Position numbers and translations under genes: made by a program
The notes under the pieces: generated by a model
Told to the model about the DNA's origin: nothing
Database searches by the model: none
Seen by the model: the letters and a program-made list of their open reading frames with translations, nothing else
DNA from: Flavobacteriaceae bacterium UBA7302
Lineage (GTDB): Bacteria; Bacteroidota; Bacteroidia; Flavobacteriales; Flavobacteriaceae
Direction of reading: 5' to 3'
DNA: 64,000 bases
Assembly (NCBI GenBank): GCA_002471825.1
Contig: DKQS01000011.1
Span: forward strand, 1 to 64,000
In this document: positions 38,012 to 46,610 of the stretch, piece by piece
Position numbering within the stretch: the first letter of the stretch is position 1
Layout of the letters: every line of letters begins with the position of its first letter

Positions 38012-39264
38012 ACATTCTGATCAAAGCTGCCATTATCATTGACTCTTCTAGTCTATTCCATCGGCAAAAAAAAGATATCCTAATCGTTAACGGAGAAATC
38101 AAAGAAATTTCTGATTCCATTGCTTCCAAAGAGAACTACCAGGTTATTGAAAAAGAAAACCTTTATGTTTCCAATGGATGGTTTGACACCAGTGTTTCTT
38201 TTGGTGATCCCGGTTTTGAAGAACGTGAAACGATTAGCAACGGATTGGTAACTGCGGCTAAAAGTGGTTTTACAGCCGTAGCGGTGAATCCAAATACCAA
38301 TCCGGTAATCGATACGAAAGCGGGAGTGGAATACCTCTTAAATAGAGCAAACGGTTCTTCAACCACCTTGTATCCCATTGGAGCTTTGACCACAAAATCA
38401 GAAGGAAAAGAACTGGCGGAACTTTTTGACTTGCAAAATGCAGGCGCCATTGCCTTTGGCGACTATAACAAGCCTATCAGTAATGATAATCTTATGAAAA
38501 TCGCCTTGCAATACGGACAAAATTTCGACGGACTCATCATGAGTTTTCCTCAAAATGATACGATTGCTCACAACGGGCTTGCCAATGAAGGGGAAAATAG
38601 CACCAAATTGGGTTTGAAAGGAAATCCTGCACTAGCTGAACACCTTCAAATTGCTCGAGATTTGTTCTTATTGGAATACACTGGTGGGAAATTACACATC
38701 CCTACAGTAACCACCGAAAAATCAATCGCTTTGATTAAAGAAGCGAAAGACAAAGGTTTGAATGTTACTTGCAGTGTGGCTGTACACCACCTATTTTTAA
38801 CAGATGACGAGCTTGAAACTTTTGATGCTAATGTAAAAGTCTCACCACCCTTGCGTTCCGAAAGTGAGGTGATGGCCTTAAGAGCTGCGGTAAGAAAAGG
38901 ATATATCGATTGTATTACCACAGATCACAATCCGATTGACATCGAACATAAAAAAGTTGCGTTTAATCAGGCAAAATTCGGAACCATCGGACTGGAATCC
39001 GCTTTTGGAGCTTTGAATGCAATTTTAGAGCTGGATGAGTTCATACCCTGTCTGACCAACAGACCGAGAAAAACGTTCAATATCTCCGGGATCACTATTG
39101 CTGAAGGGAATCAAGCCGAACTGACCCTTTTCAATCCGAAAGGAGCATCTGTGTTTTCGGAAAAAGAAATCCTTTCTACCTCAAAAAACTCAGCATTTCT
39201 TGGCAAATCGTTAAAGGGATCTGTCTACGGAACCATCAACAAAGGCCAAGTGGCTATCAAATAA
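38008..39264 (+). CDS. Dihydroorotase-like protein lacking the metal ligands (probably non-catalytic)
   Basis: 418 residues, amidohydrolase fold of the dihydroorotase family by overall pattern (GDPGFEERETI, NPNTNPVID, PPLRSESEV, TTDHNPI, FGTIGLESAFGALN). The metal-binding HxH expected after Asp60 is SVS (Ser62, Ser64). The usual HAED segment reads SFPQND, and the HxxH-type HIxHVST segment reads HIPTVTT. The late Asp of TTDHNP remains. At least three metal ligands are therefore missing, and pyrimidine-ring hydrolysis is unlikely. Inactive dihydroorotase paralogs are known as structural partners of aspartate transcarbamoylase; that role is possible here. Coupled to the BatA gene by 4 bp. Confidence 0.85.
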   Translation: MNILIKAAIIIDSSSLFHRQKKDILIVNGEIKEISDSIASKENYQVIEKENLYVSNGWFDTSVSFGDPGFEERETISNGLVTAAKSGFTAVAVNPNTNPVIDTKAGVEYLLNRANGSSTTLYPIGALTTKSEGKELAELFDLQNAGAIAFGDYNKPISNDNLMKIALQYGQNFDGLIMSFPQNDTIAHNGLANEGENSTKLGLKGNPALAEHLQIARDLFLLEYTGGKLHIPTVTTEKSIALIKEAKDKGLNVTCSVAVHHLFLTDDELETFDANVKVSPPLRSESEVMALRAAVRKGYIDCITTDHNPIDIEHKKVAFNQAKFGTIGLESAFGALNAILELDEFIPCLTNRPRKTFNISGITIAEGNQAELTLFNPKGASVFSEKEILSTSKNSAFLGKSLKGSVYGTINKGQVAIK

Positions 39265-39298
39265 ATTCCTGATTCCATAATTCAATTCCAAGCATACT

Positions 39299-39940
39299 TT
39301 GAGTCAATTACATTATATCGTTCGAGAGCCAAAAATCACATCTGAGAATCCGCCTTTATTGGTGTTATTACATGGATATGGGAGCAATGAACACGATTTG
39401 TTTTCCTTTTCCAGTGAACTTCCAGAGGAGTTGTTGATTGTCAGTGCACAAGCACCTTATCCGATGGATTTTGGCGGATTTGCTTGGTATGCCATCAATT
39501 TTGATAATGTCAATGGTAAGTTCTCTGACATTCCTCAAGCGAAACAGTCGGTTGCCAAAATTCACGATTTTATTGACACGCTTCAAAAGAAGTACAATAC
39601 GAAACCTGATAAAACCTTTTTACTAGGCTTCAGTCAAGGTGCTATTCTTAGCTATGCCTTGTCCTTCCATTATCCGAATAAAGTACCTTATGTTGTAGCG
39701 CTAAGTGGTTATGTAAATGGCGATTTACTTCCTACGGATTTTCCAGAAAATATCAGCACCGAATACTATTGCTCGCACGGAACTGTAGATCAAGTCTTAC
39801 CTATAGATTGGGCCCGAAATTCAAAGAAATTTTTAGAACAAAAGGGCATCACTCATGTGTACGAAGAGTTTCCCGTGGGTCACGGCGTGAATCCGCAGAA
39901 TTTTTACAACTTTAGAAATTGGATTTCGGAACGATTGTAA
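39299..39940 (+). CDS. Phospholipase/carboxylesterase (alpha/beta hydrolase)
   Basis: 213 residues. Oxyanion motif LLHGYGSNEHDL near 22, nucleophile elbow GFSQG near 110, Asp in HGTVDQVLP near 163, His in VGHGVNP near 194: a complete triad of the small carboxylesterase/acyl-protein thioesterase family. No signal peptide. The only start that keeps the first strand is TTG at 39299; no ATG is available before the HGYG motif. It follows the dihydroorotase-like gene by 34 bp and is convergent with the MBL gene, with a 1-bp gap. Confidence 0.88.
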   Translation: MSQLHYIVREPKITSENPPLLVLLHGYGSNEHDLFSFSSELPEELLIVSAQAPYPMDFGGFAWYAINFDNVNGKFSDIPQAKQSVAKIHDFIDTLQKKYNTKPDKTFLLGFSQGAILSYALSFHYPNKVPYVVALSGYVNGDLLPTDFPENISTEYYCSHGTVDQVLPIDWARNSKKFLEQKGITHVYEEFPVGHGVNPQNFYNFRNWISERL

Positions 39941-39941
39941 T

Positions 39942-40724
39942 TTATACTTCAATAGAAAGTCCATCGTAGGCTAAGAACACATTGTTTGGTAGTTTTTCAG
40001 ACACTTCCCGGTGAAAACCTAACTTATGGCTAATATGTGTGAAATAGGCCCTTTTTGGCTTTATTTCTTCCACAAAAGCCAATGCCTCTTCCAAATTAAA
40101 GTGTGTTGGATGTTCATCGATTCGAAGCGCGTTCACCACCAATACATCCAAATCTTTTAATTTGGCTTTTTCAGTATCTGTGATGTATTTCACATCCGTG
40201 AGATATGCAAAATCTTGAATTCGAAAAGCCGTAACAGGCAATCTACCATGAATCACTTCTATGGGCATGATTTCTACATCATCGATAAAGAAGGGCTCTT
40301 TATCAACAATCGTCGGAGTTACGCTTGGTGCTCCAGGATACCTATTTTCAACACTAAAAATATACTCAAAGCGTTTTTCTAAGCTTCGTAAGGTCCGTTC
40401 ATTTAAATAGATAGGCATTTCACCAATCTTGTAACAATAAGGTCTTAAATCGTCTATTCCTCCTACGTGATCAGCGTGCTCATGAGTAAACAAGACACCA
40501 TTAATCAGCATCACCTCTTCTCGCAACATTTGCTGACGGAAATCTGGACCACAATCAATGACATAGTTTTTTTCATCCCAAGAAATCAAAACGGAAGATC
40601 GAAGTCTTTTGTCTTTTTGGTCGGTGGATAAGCATACTGGATCTTTACTAGCGATCATCGGAACTCCCTGAGATGTGCCTGTTCCCAAGAAGGTTACTTT
40701 TAACGATTTTTTAGTAGAATTCAT
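39942..40724 (-). CDS. MBL-fold metallo-hydrolase (PhnP/RNase Z-like)
   Basis: 260 residues from ATG 40724 (a TTG three codons upstream is less likely). N-terminal FLGTGTSQGVPMI, metal site THEHADHVGGIDDLRPY, second-sphere HGRLPVTAFR, and THISHKLG near the end. This is the PhnP-like clade of phosphodiesterases; the substrate is often a cyclic phosphate or RNA end. The start is about 20 bp from a divergent promoter at 40747-40777. A TATTTTTG box at 40738-40731 on the minus strand would give a nearly leaderless message. Confidence 0.88.
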   Translation of the reverse strand: MNSTKKSLKVTFLGTGTSQGVPMIASKDPVCLSTDQKDKRLRSSVLISWDEKNYVIDCGPDFRQQMLREEVMLINGVLFTHEHADHVGGIDDLRPYCYKIGEMPIYLNERTLRSLEKRFEYIFSVENRYPGAPSVTPTIVDKEPFFIDDVEIMPIEVIHGRLPVTAFRIQDFAYLTDVKYITDTEKAKLKDLDVLVVNALRIDEHPTHFNLEEALAFVEEIKPKRAYFTHISHKLGFHREVSEKLPNNVFLAYDGLSIEV

Positions 40725-40746
40725 GAACAACAAAAATAAAATAAAA

Positions 40747-40777
40747 TTGAGTAATGCTTTCTATTTTATTAACTTTG
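40747..40777 (+). promoter_or_regulatory. Bacteroidetes-type promoter of the 481-residue conserved gene
   Basis: TTG at 40747-40749 and TAACTTTG at 40770-40777 are separated by 20 bp, matching the -33/-7 layout of Bacteroidetes sigma-ABfr promoters. The ATG follows at 40800. Confidence 0.65.
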
Positions 40778-40799
40778 TTGGACAACGAAAAACACTACT

Positions 40800-42245
40800 A
40801 TGGCTGTATCTTTAAAGGGAGATCAAAAAATAAACTCCGTACCTACAACCAAATCCAAAGCACTTCGAATCAACTTAAATACAGACATCTATGGCACCTT
40901 TGCCGAAATCGGTGCTGGACAAGAAACGGTTCGAAATTTCTTTAGAGCCGGAGGAGCTTCAGGAACCATTGCAAAGACAATGAGTGCGTATGACAAAGAC
41001 TTCTCAGACGCAATTTATGGCATTGAAGAGGACGGAAGGTATGTGACCGAATCAAGATTGAAAAAAATGCTTCGCCATGAAGTCGATTTGGTAGAACACA
41101 GACTTAGTAGAACCAAACATCCCAATAAAATATTCTTTAGTTACGCCAATACGGTAGCAACGATTGATTTTTCAAAAAAATTCAAAGGTCATGGTTGGGT
41201 CGGTATTCGTTTCCAGCTAGATCCTCTTGAAGATTATAACGAAATCATTTTACACCTTCGATTTAAAGAAACTGACGCGAGATTGCAGCAGGAAACCCTT
41301 GGAGTTCTTGGGGTAAACCTTATCTATGGTGCGTTTTACATGAATGACAATCCAAAGGAATTGATTCGTTCTTTCTATGACAACTTGGACAACCATCGAT
41401 TGGAGATTGACATGATCAACTTTTCGGGACCAAGGTTTATGTATGTAGACAACCGTTTGATGAGTCTTCAGTTGCTTAAAAACGGTATGACCAATGCCGT
41501 AATGTTTGGGCCAGACGAAAACAACTTGCTTCCTGCTCAAGTGTTGTACAAGAAAAATATCCTTGCCTTACGAGGTAGTTTTAGACCGGTAACCAAGGTC
41601 AATATGGATATGTTCGAGAAATCGAGAAAATTATTCTTTGCTGAAAATAAGGTGAAGAAGGAAAACACACAGATTATTTTTGAGATTACCCTAAGTAACT
41701 TGCGTTCTGAAGGAGAAATCAACGAGCGTGACTTCTTAGATCGTGCCGAATTGCTTTGTTCACTCGGACAGAATGTAATGATTACCAATTACCAACAATA
41801 TTATAAGCTTGTAGAATATTTCAGTGAATTTACAAAAGCGCGTATGGGATTGGCCATGGGTGTTTACAACCTTATTGAAATTTTTGACGAGAAATACTAC
41901 CGAGATGTCAGTGGTGGAATTTTAGAAGCTTTCGGAAAACTCTTCTACAGGGATTTGAAAGTCTATATGTATCCGTATCACGATCAAAAAACAGACGAGT
42001 ACATCACCAGTGAAAATCTTAAAGTACATCCTAGAATGAAAGAATTGTACAAGTTCTTCAAGCAAAACGGAAGACTGGTAAACATCGATGATTTCGATAA
42101 GGAAATCTTAGATATCTTCTCTCGTACGGTTCTGAAAATGATCAAAAACGGAGAAGAAGGATGGGAAGAAATGCTCCCTGAGGGTGTACCACAAATCATC
42201 AAGCAGAAAAGACTTTTTGGTTATATCAATCCAAAATTTAGTTAA
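40800..42245 (+). CDS. Conserved protein of unknown function
   Basis: 481 residues, soluble, no signal peptide. I recognise it as a protein conserved across Bacteroidetes (IYGTFAEIGAGQETVRNFFRAGGASGTIA region near 24-55, FGPDENNLLPAQVLYKKN near 240, ILCSLGQNV-like LLCSLGQNVMITNYQQYYKL near 325) that databases often label inconsistently. The GAGQ..RxFFRAGGASGT stretch is strongly conserved but matches no nucleotide-binding motif I can name. Monocistronic from a good promoter; the sigma factor gene follows after 46 bp. Confidence 0.75.
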   Translation: MAVSLKGDQKINSVPTTKSKALRINLNTDIYGTFAEIGAGQETVRNFFRAGGASGTIAKTMSAYDKDFSDAIYGIEEDGRYVTESRLKKMLRHEVDLVEHRLSRTKHPNKIFFSYANTVATIDFSKKFKGHGWVGIRFQLDPLEDYNEIILHLRFKETDARLQQETLGVLGVNLIYGAFYMNDNPKELIRSFYDNLDNHRLEIDMINFSGPRFMYVDNRLMSLQLLKNGMTNAVMFGPDENNLLPAQVLYKKNILALRGSFRPVTKVNMDMFEKSRKLFFAENKVKKENTQIIFEITLSNLRSEGEINERDFLDRAELLCSLGQNVMITNYQQYYKLVEYFSEFTKARMGLAMGVYNLIEIFDEKYYRDVSGGILEAFGKLFYRDLKVYMYPYHDQKTDEYITSENLKVHPRMKELYKFFKQNGRLVNIDDFDKEILDIFSRTVLKMIKNGEEGWEEMLPEGVPQIIKQKRLFGYINPKFS

Positions 42246-42291
42246 GGATTAAACCTTTTGACTAATTTTAGGTCTAATTAAAAAACTTAAT

Positions 42292-42840
42292 TTGACAGAG
42301 GAATTAGTCTTAGTTGAAGAACTTCAAAATCCGGCTACTAGAGATCGTGCATTCAAAGAACTAGTACGTCAGTACAAAGAACGCTTGTACTGGCATATTA
42401 GAAAGATTGTATTGGTCCATGACGATGCCGATGATGTCCTACAAAACACCTTTGTCAAGATTTTTAAGAACATTCAGAACTTTAAGCAAGACAGCAAACT
42501 CTTTTCTTGGATGTATCGCATTGCAACCAATGAGGCCATTAGCTTTATCAATAAAAGAGCAAAACAAAACAATGTTACCATTGAAGAATACCATCAGCAG
42601 AGTGCCTCCAAACTGCAAAGTGATGTTTTTTTTAACGGAAATCAAATTCAGCTAATTTTACAAAAAGCTATTGCTACACTCCCGCAAAAACAGCAATTGG
42701 TATTTAATATGCGATATTTTGAAGAGCTGAAGTATGAAGAAATTTCTGAGATCTTAGGCACTTCGGTTGGAGCCTTAAAAGCCTCCTACCATCATGCTAG
42801 CAAGAAAATACAGGAATATATCAAAACACAAACCCATTAA
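42292..42840 (+). CDS. ECF-type RNA polymerase sigma factor
   Basis: 182 residues. Sigma region 2 at ~22-90 (DADDVLQNTFVKIFKNIQNF, LFSWMYRIATNEAISFI) and region 4 at ~125-178 (LPQKQQLVFNMRYFEELKYEEISEILGTSVGALKASYHHASKKI). The only start keeping region 2 intact is TTG 42292. It heads an operon with a single-TM protein and a Spy-like periplasmic protein, a common flavobacterial arrangement for envelope stress or metal sensing. Confidence 0.92.
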   Translation: MTEELVLVEELQNPATRDRAFKELVRQYKERLYWHIRKIVLVHDDADDVLQNTFVKIFKNIQNFKQDSKLFSWMYRIATNEAISFINKRAKQNNVTIEEYHQQSASKLQSDVFFNGNQIQLILQKAIATLPQKQQLVFNMRYFEELKYEEISEILGTSVGALKASYHHASKKIQEYIKTQTH

Positions 42841-42874
42841 ACCAATTCAAAAAAAAGTAGTCTAAAGCATAGAG

Positions 42875-43390
42875 ATGGATTCAAAAATGAAACATAACAT
42901 ACCGACAGAACCTGGTTTTGAGTTACCAGAAGGGTATTTTGATTCTTTTGACGAACAATTGGAAGAGAAATTGTTTTTTGAAAAACTTCCGAAATCAACT
43001 GGATTCGAAACGCCATCGGATTATTTGTCTAATTTTGAAGTTCAGGTGCCAAAGGAACCAAAACAATCGAAAGTTATTTCTTTGGTCATGCCCATACTAA
43101 AATATGGAGTTGCGGCATCTCTAGTGATTGCATTGGTAAGTACTGCTTTTCTTATGGAATGGAACAATTCTTCTTACGAAAACATGTATGACAACTTATC
43201 TTCACAAGAAGTGAATACTTGGTTAGAAAGCTATGATGGTGAAATCAAATCTTCCGATTTTATCGCCGTTTATGAAGATGAGATTATAGAAAGTGAAAAT
43301 CTCCCCAGTACAAGCTTGAACATTTCAAGTATCGAAAATTATTTAAACGAGTCTTCTGAAACAGAACTCGTTATTGATGAATTTTATTAA
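42875..43390 (+). CDS. Single-pass membrane protein, probable anti-sigma/regulatory partner
   Basis: 171 residues. Acidic N-terminal cytoplasmic part with two PEGYFDSF/PSDYLSNF-like repeats (LPEGYFDSFDEQLEEKL, TPSDYLSNFEVQV), one TM helix (~70-92, ILKYGVAASLVIALVSTAFL), and an acidic periplasmic tail. The position right after an ECF sigma gene and the topology suggest anti-sigma control; no zinc-binding HxxxCxxC motif is present. Confidence 0.72.
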   Translation: MDSKMKHNIPTEPGFELPEGYFDSFDEQLEEKLFFEKLPKSTGFETPSDYLSNFEVQVPKEPKQSKVISLVMPILKYGVAASLVIALVSTAFLMEWNNSSYENMYDNLSSQEVNTWLESYDGEIKSSDFIAVYEDEIIESENLPSTSLNISSIENYLNESSETELVIDEFY

Positions 43391-43400
43391 AAGAAAGACC

Positions 43401-43871
43401 ATGAAAAAGTCATTATACCTTAGTCTCGTTTTTTGCATGATGGTTTCATTAACCATTCAGGGGCAACAGAATAGAAGATCGAATGAGAAGATTCGTTCGT
43501 TGAAAATTGCCTACATCACCCAAGAATTGGATTTGAGTGCCAAAGAAGCTCAAGAATTTTGGCCTGTTTACAATGAATTTGATAAGAAAGTGAGAAACTT
43601 AGAGCGCAACGAACGGTCTAAGATCAGAATGATTATCAAAGAATCGAATGGTTATAAAAACTTAAGTGAAGAAAAAGCAGCAGAAATTTTGAGTCGCATT
43701 CACGATATTGAAAATCAAATTGTGAAAACCAAATTTGAGATGGACAAGCAATTAGGCAAAATCATCTCAAAAAAGAAAATTCTGAGATTACGACATATCG
43801 AGCGAGAATTTGTGAGGAATCTCATGAATAAGCTTCGAAATAGAAAAAGAAAAGGAATGGAGAGAAATTAA
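43401..43871 (+). CDS. Periplasmic Spy/CpxP-like sensor protein of the sigma operon
   Basis: 156 residues from ATG 43401, chosen for its signal peptide (MKKSLYLSLVFCMMVSLTIQGQ); earlier in-frame starts overlap the upstream gene. The mature part is long alpha-helical and highly charged, with YITQELDLSAKEAQEFWPVYNEF, the LTxxEAxxFWPVYNE pattern of flavobacterial sensors of ECF sigma factors, related in layout to CpxP/Spy chaperones. It ends with a Lys/Arg-rich tail. Last gene of the sigma operon, followed by a strong terminator. Confidence 0.85.
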   Translation: MKKSLYLSLVFCMMVSLTIQGQQNRRSNEKIRSLKIAYITQELDLSAKEAQEFWPVYNEFDKKVRNLERNERSKIRMIIKESNGYKNLSEEKAAEILSRIHDIENQIVKTKFEMDKQLGKIISKKKILRLRHIEREFVRNLMNKLRNRKRKGMERN

Positions 43872-43872
43872 A

Positions 43873-43894
43873 AAAGGGAGTGTTTGCTCCCTTT
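43873..43894 (+). terminator. Intrinsic terminator of the sigma operon
   Basis: The stem AAAGGGAG / CTCCCTTT has a 6-base loop and is followed by a T-run to about 43897. Confidence 0.9.
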
Positions 43895-43901
43895 TTTTGT
43901 T

Positions 43902-44096
43902 TTATTGGATAATACTTAGACAAGGATATAATTCCGGTTTGTCAAACGTAAATTGCTTGAGCCAGATTCGAAGTTCTTTGATTTCATGCGGTAATAACCG
44001 CTCAATTGCCTTCTTTAATTCCTTGCTAAATAATTCAAAATTAAAACTAACTTTTTTCAGCACATCAATTGTGTACTCAAACATTGCTCTTGCCAT
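43902..44096 (-). CDS. Small conserved flavobacterial protein
   Basis: 64 residues: MARAMFEYTIDVLKKVSFNF ... AIERLLPHEIKELRIWLKQF. Helical, soluble, with no known motif; I recognise the pattern (AMFEYTxxVLxxVSFxxxLF, LLPxExxxLxxWL) as a widespread short family in Flavobacteriaceae of unknown function. It is convergent with the sigma operon, ending 8 bp from its terminator. Confidence 0.75.
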   Translation of the reverse strand: MARAMFEYTIDVLKKVSFNFELFSKELKKAIERLLPHEIKELRIWLKQFTFDKPELYPCLSIIQ

Positions 44097-44187
44097 AAAT
44101 AAGTTTAATTATAATTAAAGAACGTTGGTCAATCGTAAAAATTGCCTTCTAAAGGTACGAAATTTAGAGCTGATAAAAAAGTTAAAA

Positions 44188-44442
44188 TTAAAGCTTGTTG
44201 GTTCTTTCTAATAGTGCATTGGCTTGTTCTTCCAACGATTTATTGATGGCAGAATAGTGAGCTTTCTTATTTTCAACGTCCTTTTCATAAATCTTTGCAA
44301 TGAGTCCGTCAAAGGTATCAACAGCGTCATCAATGATCTTTTGAGCATCAGCTGCTTTCGACGAATCTTTCGATAAACACTCATCAATAATATCACCTAA
44401 AACGTAGTGAATATCTTTCTTTAAATTCTTAATACTTGCCAT
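44188..44442 (-). CDS. Small helical conserved protein
   Basis: 84 residues, soluble, predicted mostly helical: MASIKNLKKDIHYVLGDIIDE..., ending KSLEEQANALLERTNKL. It begins 3 bp after the HAD-phosphatase stop, so it is the last gene of the kdsB-HAD unit. Family recognised as conserved in Bacteroidetes, function unknown; the KNLKKDIHYVLGDIID start is characteristic. Confidence 0.78.
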   Translation of the reverse strand: MASIKNLKKDIHYVLGDIIDECLSKDSSKAADAQKIIDDAVDTFDGLIAKIYEKDVENKKAHYSAINKSLEEQANALLERTNKL

Positions 44443-44445
44443 AAT

Positions 44446-45150
44446 TTAAGCTATATAGGTTAATAATTCTTTTAAGTTTGAAAGGGTTTGGTAAGAAGCT
44501 GTCTCCTTCTGATGATCAGCAACTTCTTCATGGGCCCAAGTAGTATGGAAAGGAACGTGGATGGCCGATCCGCCAATGTCTAAAACAGGCAAAACATCCG
44601 ATTTTAAGGAGTTTCCAATCATCAAAAACTCTTTTGGTTCAATATCCAAATGATTTACCAGCTTTTGGAAATCTTGAGGTTTCTTTTCACTCATAACCTC
44701 CACATGGTGAAAATATTGTAGTAGGCCCGACTTATCCAATTTGCGTTCTTGATCTAATAAATCGCCCTTGGTAGCCACGATAAGCTTGTATTTGTCTGAT
44801 AACTCCTTTAGCACCTCTTCCACTCCATCCAACAGCTCTATGGGCTTCTGAATCATTTCTTTACCAATATTTAAAATAGCTTGTAGCTTTTTTGGTTCAA
44901 TTTGGTAATTGGATAAATCCAAAGCACATTCCATCATGGAAAGCATAAATCCTTTGACACCGTAACCGTACGTTTCAAGATTCTTAATTTCAACTTTAAA
45001 CAGCTCTTGATCAATCTTGTTCTCTGTCTCATAACCCGACAACAATCTTGCAAACTCTTTTTCGGCTTCTCTGAAATAGGTCTCATTGACCCAAAGCGTA
45101 TCGTCAGCGTCAAATGCAATAACTTTTATATCCTTAGGAATGCTTCTCAT
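44446..45150 (-). CDS. HAD superfamily hydrolase (phosphatase)
   Basis: 234 residues from ATG 45150 (overlaps kdsB by 17 bp; a longer reading from 45195 lies inside kdsB and is rejected). Motif I AFDADDTLW, motif II VATKG, motif III Lys in MSEKKPQDF, motif IV MIGNSLKSDVLP; helical C1 cap at ~25-100. Typical of phosphoglycolate- or nucleotide-type phosphatases. Co-translated with kdsB, but the KDO-8-P phosphatase is a smaller cap-less HAD, so this is not KdsC. Confidence 0.88.
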   Translation of the reverse strand: MRSIPKDIKVIAFDADDTLWVNETYFREAEKEFARLLSGYETENKIDQELFKVEIKNLETYGYGVKGFMLSMMECALDLSNYQIEPKKLQAILNIGKEMIQKPIELLDGVEEVLKELSDKYKLIVATKGDLLDQERKLDKSGLLQYFHHVEVMSEKKPQDFQKLVNHLDIEPKEFLMIGNSLKSDVLPVLDIGGSAIHVPFHTTWAHEEVADHQKETASYQTLSNLKELLTYIA

Positions 45151-45880
45151 AATACAAGATGGCTTTTCGTAAATCTTCCTCGGTATCAATTCCAATTACA
45201 GGTTTGTCAATTTCTACCATCTTAATGGTCTTCCCCATTTCCAAATACCTTATGGCTTCTATTTTTTCTGCCGCCTCCAATGGTGTGATGGAATGATTGT
45301 AAAAATCCATCAAAGCTCCTTTGCGAAAAGCATACACGCCCACATGTTTGTAATAGGCAATCTTTTCTGAGGTATCTCGCGGAAAAGGAATTACACTTCT
45401 TGAAAAATAAAGCGCATTGTTATTCGAATCGGTTATCACTTTCACGTTATTGGGATTGGATACATTCTCCTCTTCGTGAATTCTTACCATGGGTGAGGCA
45501 ACGTCAACATTATTCTCTGTATCTGCCTGATAAATAGCAATCAATTTTTCCAATGAAGGTGCGTCGATAAAGGGCTCATCTCCTTGAACATTTACAATGA
45601 TATCAGCATCCAAATCTTCAGCAGCTTCTGCCAAGCGATCGGATCCGCATTGATGTTCCTTTTGACTCATCAAAACCGCTCCACCGGCTTGCGCTATGGC
45701 CTTATAAATAATTTCTGAATCGGTGACCACATAAACCTCATCGAACAAGGCGGTTGCAACTGCCGCCTCATAAGTTCGTTGAATCACGGGTTTTCCAGAA
45801 AGATCTTTCATTAATTTCCCCGGGAATCGGGAGGCCTCGTAGCGGGCAGGAATCATCGCAATTACTTTCAAAATTGACAA
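45134..45880 (-). CDS. kdsB: 3-deoxy-manno-octulosonate cytidylyltransferase
   Basis: 248 residues. Activates KDO as CMP-KDO for lipopolysaccharide inner core. AMIPARYEASRFPGKLM (nucleotide loop), VVTDSEIIY, QCGSDRLAEA, VNVQGDEPFI, KHVGVYAFRKG, and EAAEKIEAIRYLEMG all match the family. The first strand (SILKVIAMIPAR) needs a start upstream of the ATG at 45856; TTG at 45880 is the only canonical alternative, so a TTG start is proposed. HAD phosphatase and a small protein follow in the same unit. Confidence 0.95.
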   Translation of the reverse strand: MSILKVIAMIPARYEASRFPGKLMKDLSGKPVIQRTYEAAVATALFDEVYVVTDSEIIYKAIAQAGGAVLMSQKEHQCGSDRLAEAAEDLDADIIVNVQGDEPFIDAPSLEKLIAIYQADTENNVDVASPMVRIHEEENVSNPNNVKVITDSNNNALYFSRSVIPFPRDTSEKIAYYKHVGVYAFRKGALMDFYNHSITPLEAAEKIEAIRYLEMGKTIKMVEIDKPVIGIDTEEDLRKAILYYEKHS

Positions 45881-45939
45881 TTTAAAGTTGATAGTAGTCT
45901 AAAACTGAGTACAAAGGTACATTTATTCTATGGTATTCA

Positions 45940-45964
45940 AACCAATTTAAATTGGTTACATTTG
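45940..45964 (+). promoter_or_regulatory. 18-bp perfect palindrome overlapping a -7 promoter box
   Basis: AACCAATTTAAATTGGTT (45940-45957) is a perfect palindrome whose last base pairs begin a TACATTTG box (45957-45964), the Bacteroidetes -7 consensus. It lies 60 bp before kdsB on the other side and 69 bp before the small operon starting at 46033. The geometry is that of a repressor operator between -30 and -12. Confidence 0.6.
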
Positions 45965-46032
45965 AGTAAAGGATGATATTTGAAGTCCTCAAAATTGTTC
46001 ATTTCGAATTACATCAATCAAAAAAAGCAAGT

Positions 46033-46227
46033 ATGGGAATATTTTGGGAATTATTGCAGCAAAGTGAAATTCAAAAGCAATCTGACAAATCCAAGAGTTT
46101 GGAGGACCGCATTACCAGTTTGGAAAACGACCTTGACAATACTAAAAAGCTCTTGCAAAAAACATTGGAAGCTCTTGAGAACCATTTGCAAAAAGATATT
46201 GATGGGGACGGAATTACAGGAAACTAG
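46033..46227 (+). CDS. Short coiled-coil protein
   Basis: 64 residues from ATG 46033 (an upstream ATG at 45973 would add 20 residues that look like leader). MGIFWELLQQSEIQKQSDKS, then a heptad-like helix (LEDRITSLENDLDNTKKLLQKTLEALENHL) and a DIDGDGITG tail that resembles a calcium-loop DxDxDG. The family seems common in Flavobacteriaceae; function unknown. First gene behind the palindromic promoter. Confidence 0.72.
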   Translation: MGIFWELLQQSEIQKQSDKSKSLEDRITSLENDLDNTKKLLQKTLEALENHLQKDIDGDGITGN

Positions 46228-46232
46228 CCCGT

Positions 46233-46610
46233 ATGAACATGTTCAAAAACATATCTTTTTATCTATTGATCCTCCTTATTTGTTGGAGTTGTACCTCAAA
46301 AGAATCGCTTCCTGATCCTCTGCAAGCAGGCTGGAAGGGACAAAAGGTTTGTAAAGTTCTTAAGGAAAATGAAAAGGTGAGAGCGCTGAAATGTACGTTT
46401 CCTCCTGGTATTGGCCATGAAAAACACTTTCATAAAACACACTTTGGATACACCTTATCTGGTAGTAGGTTTCGAATTTCTGATGCAAACGGAGTCCGGG
46501 AGGTTGCCATTAAAACCGGGACCAACTTTTACAATGAAAAGGTGGATTGGCATGAAGTTCAGAACATTGGAGATTCAACGGCAGTTTTTCTTATTCTAGA
46601 GCCTAAATAA
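46233..46610 (+). CDS. Cupin-domain lipoprotein
   Basis: 125 residues. Lipoprotein signal with lipobox ending ICWSC (Cys20), then a single cupin fold: metal-site histidines GHEKHFHKTHFGYTLSG and late strand KVDWHEVQNIGDSTAVFLILEP. The substrate is unknown; small cupins act as isomerases, dioxygenases or simple sugar binders. It starts 5 bp after the coiled-coil gene and abuts the DUF6090 gene. Confidence 0.82.
   Translation: MNMFKNISFYLLILLICWSCTSKESLPDPLQAGWKGQKVCKVLKENEKVRALKCTFPPGIGHEKHFHKTHFGYTLSGSRFRISDANGVREVAIKTGTNFYNEKVDWHEVQNIGDSTAVFLILEPK

Noticed and set aside
44871..45225. Alternative upstream start of the HAD phosphatase (45195) and plus-strand ORFs here
   Set aside because: The extension lies inside kdsB; the family N-terminus fits ATG 45150.
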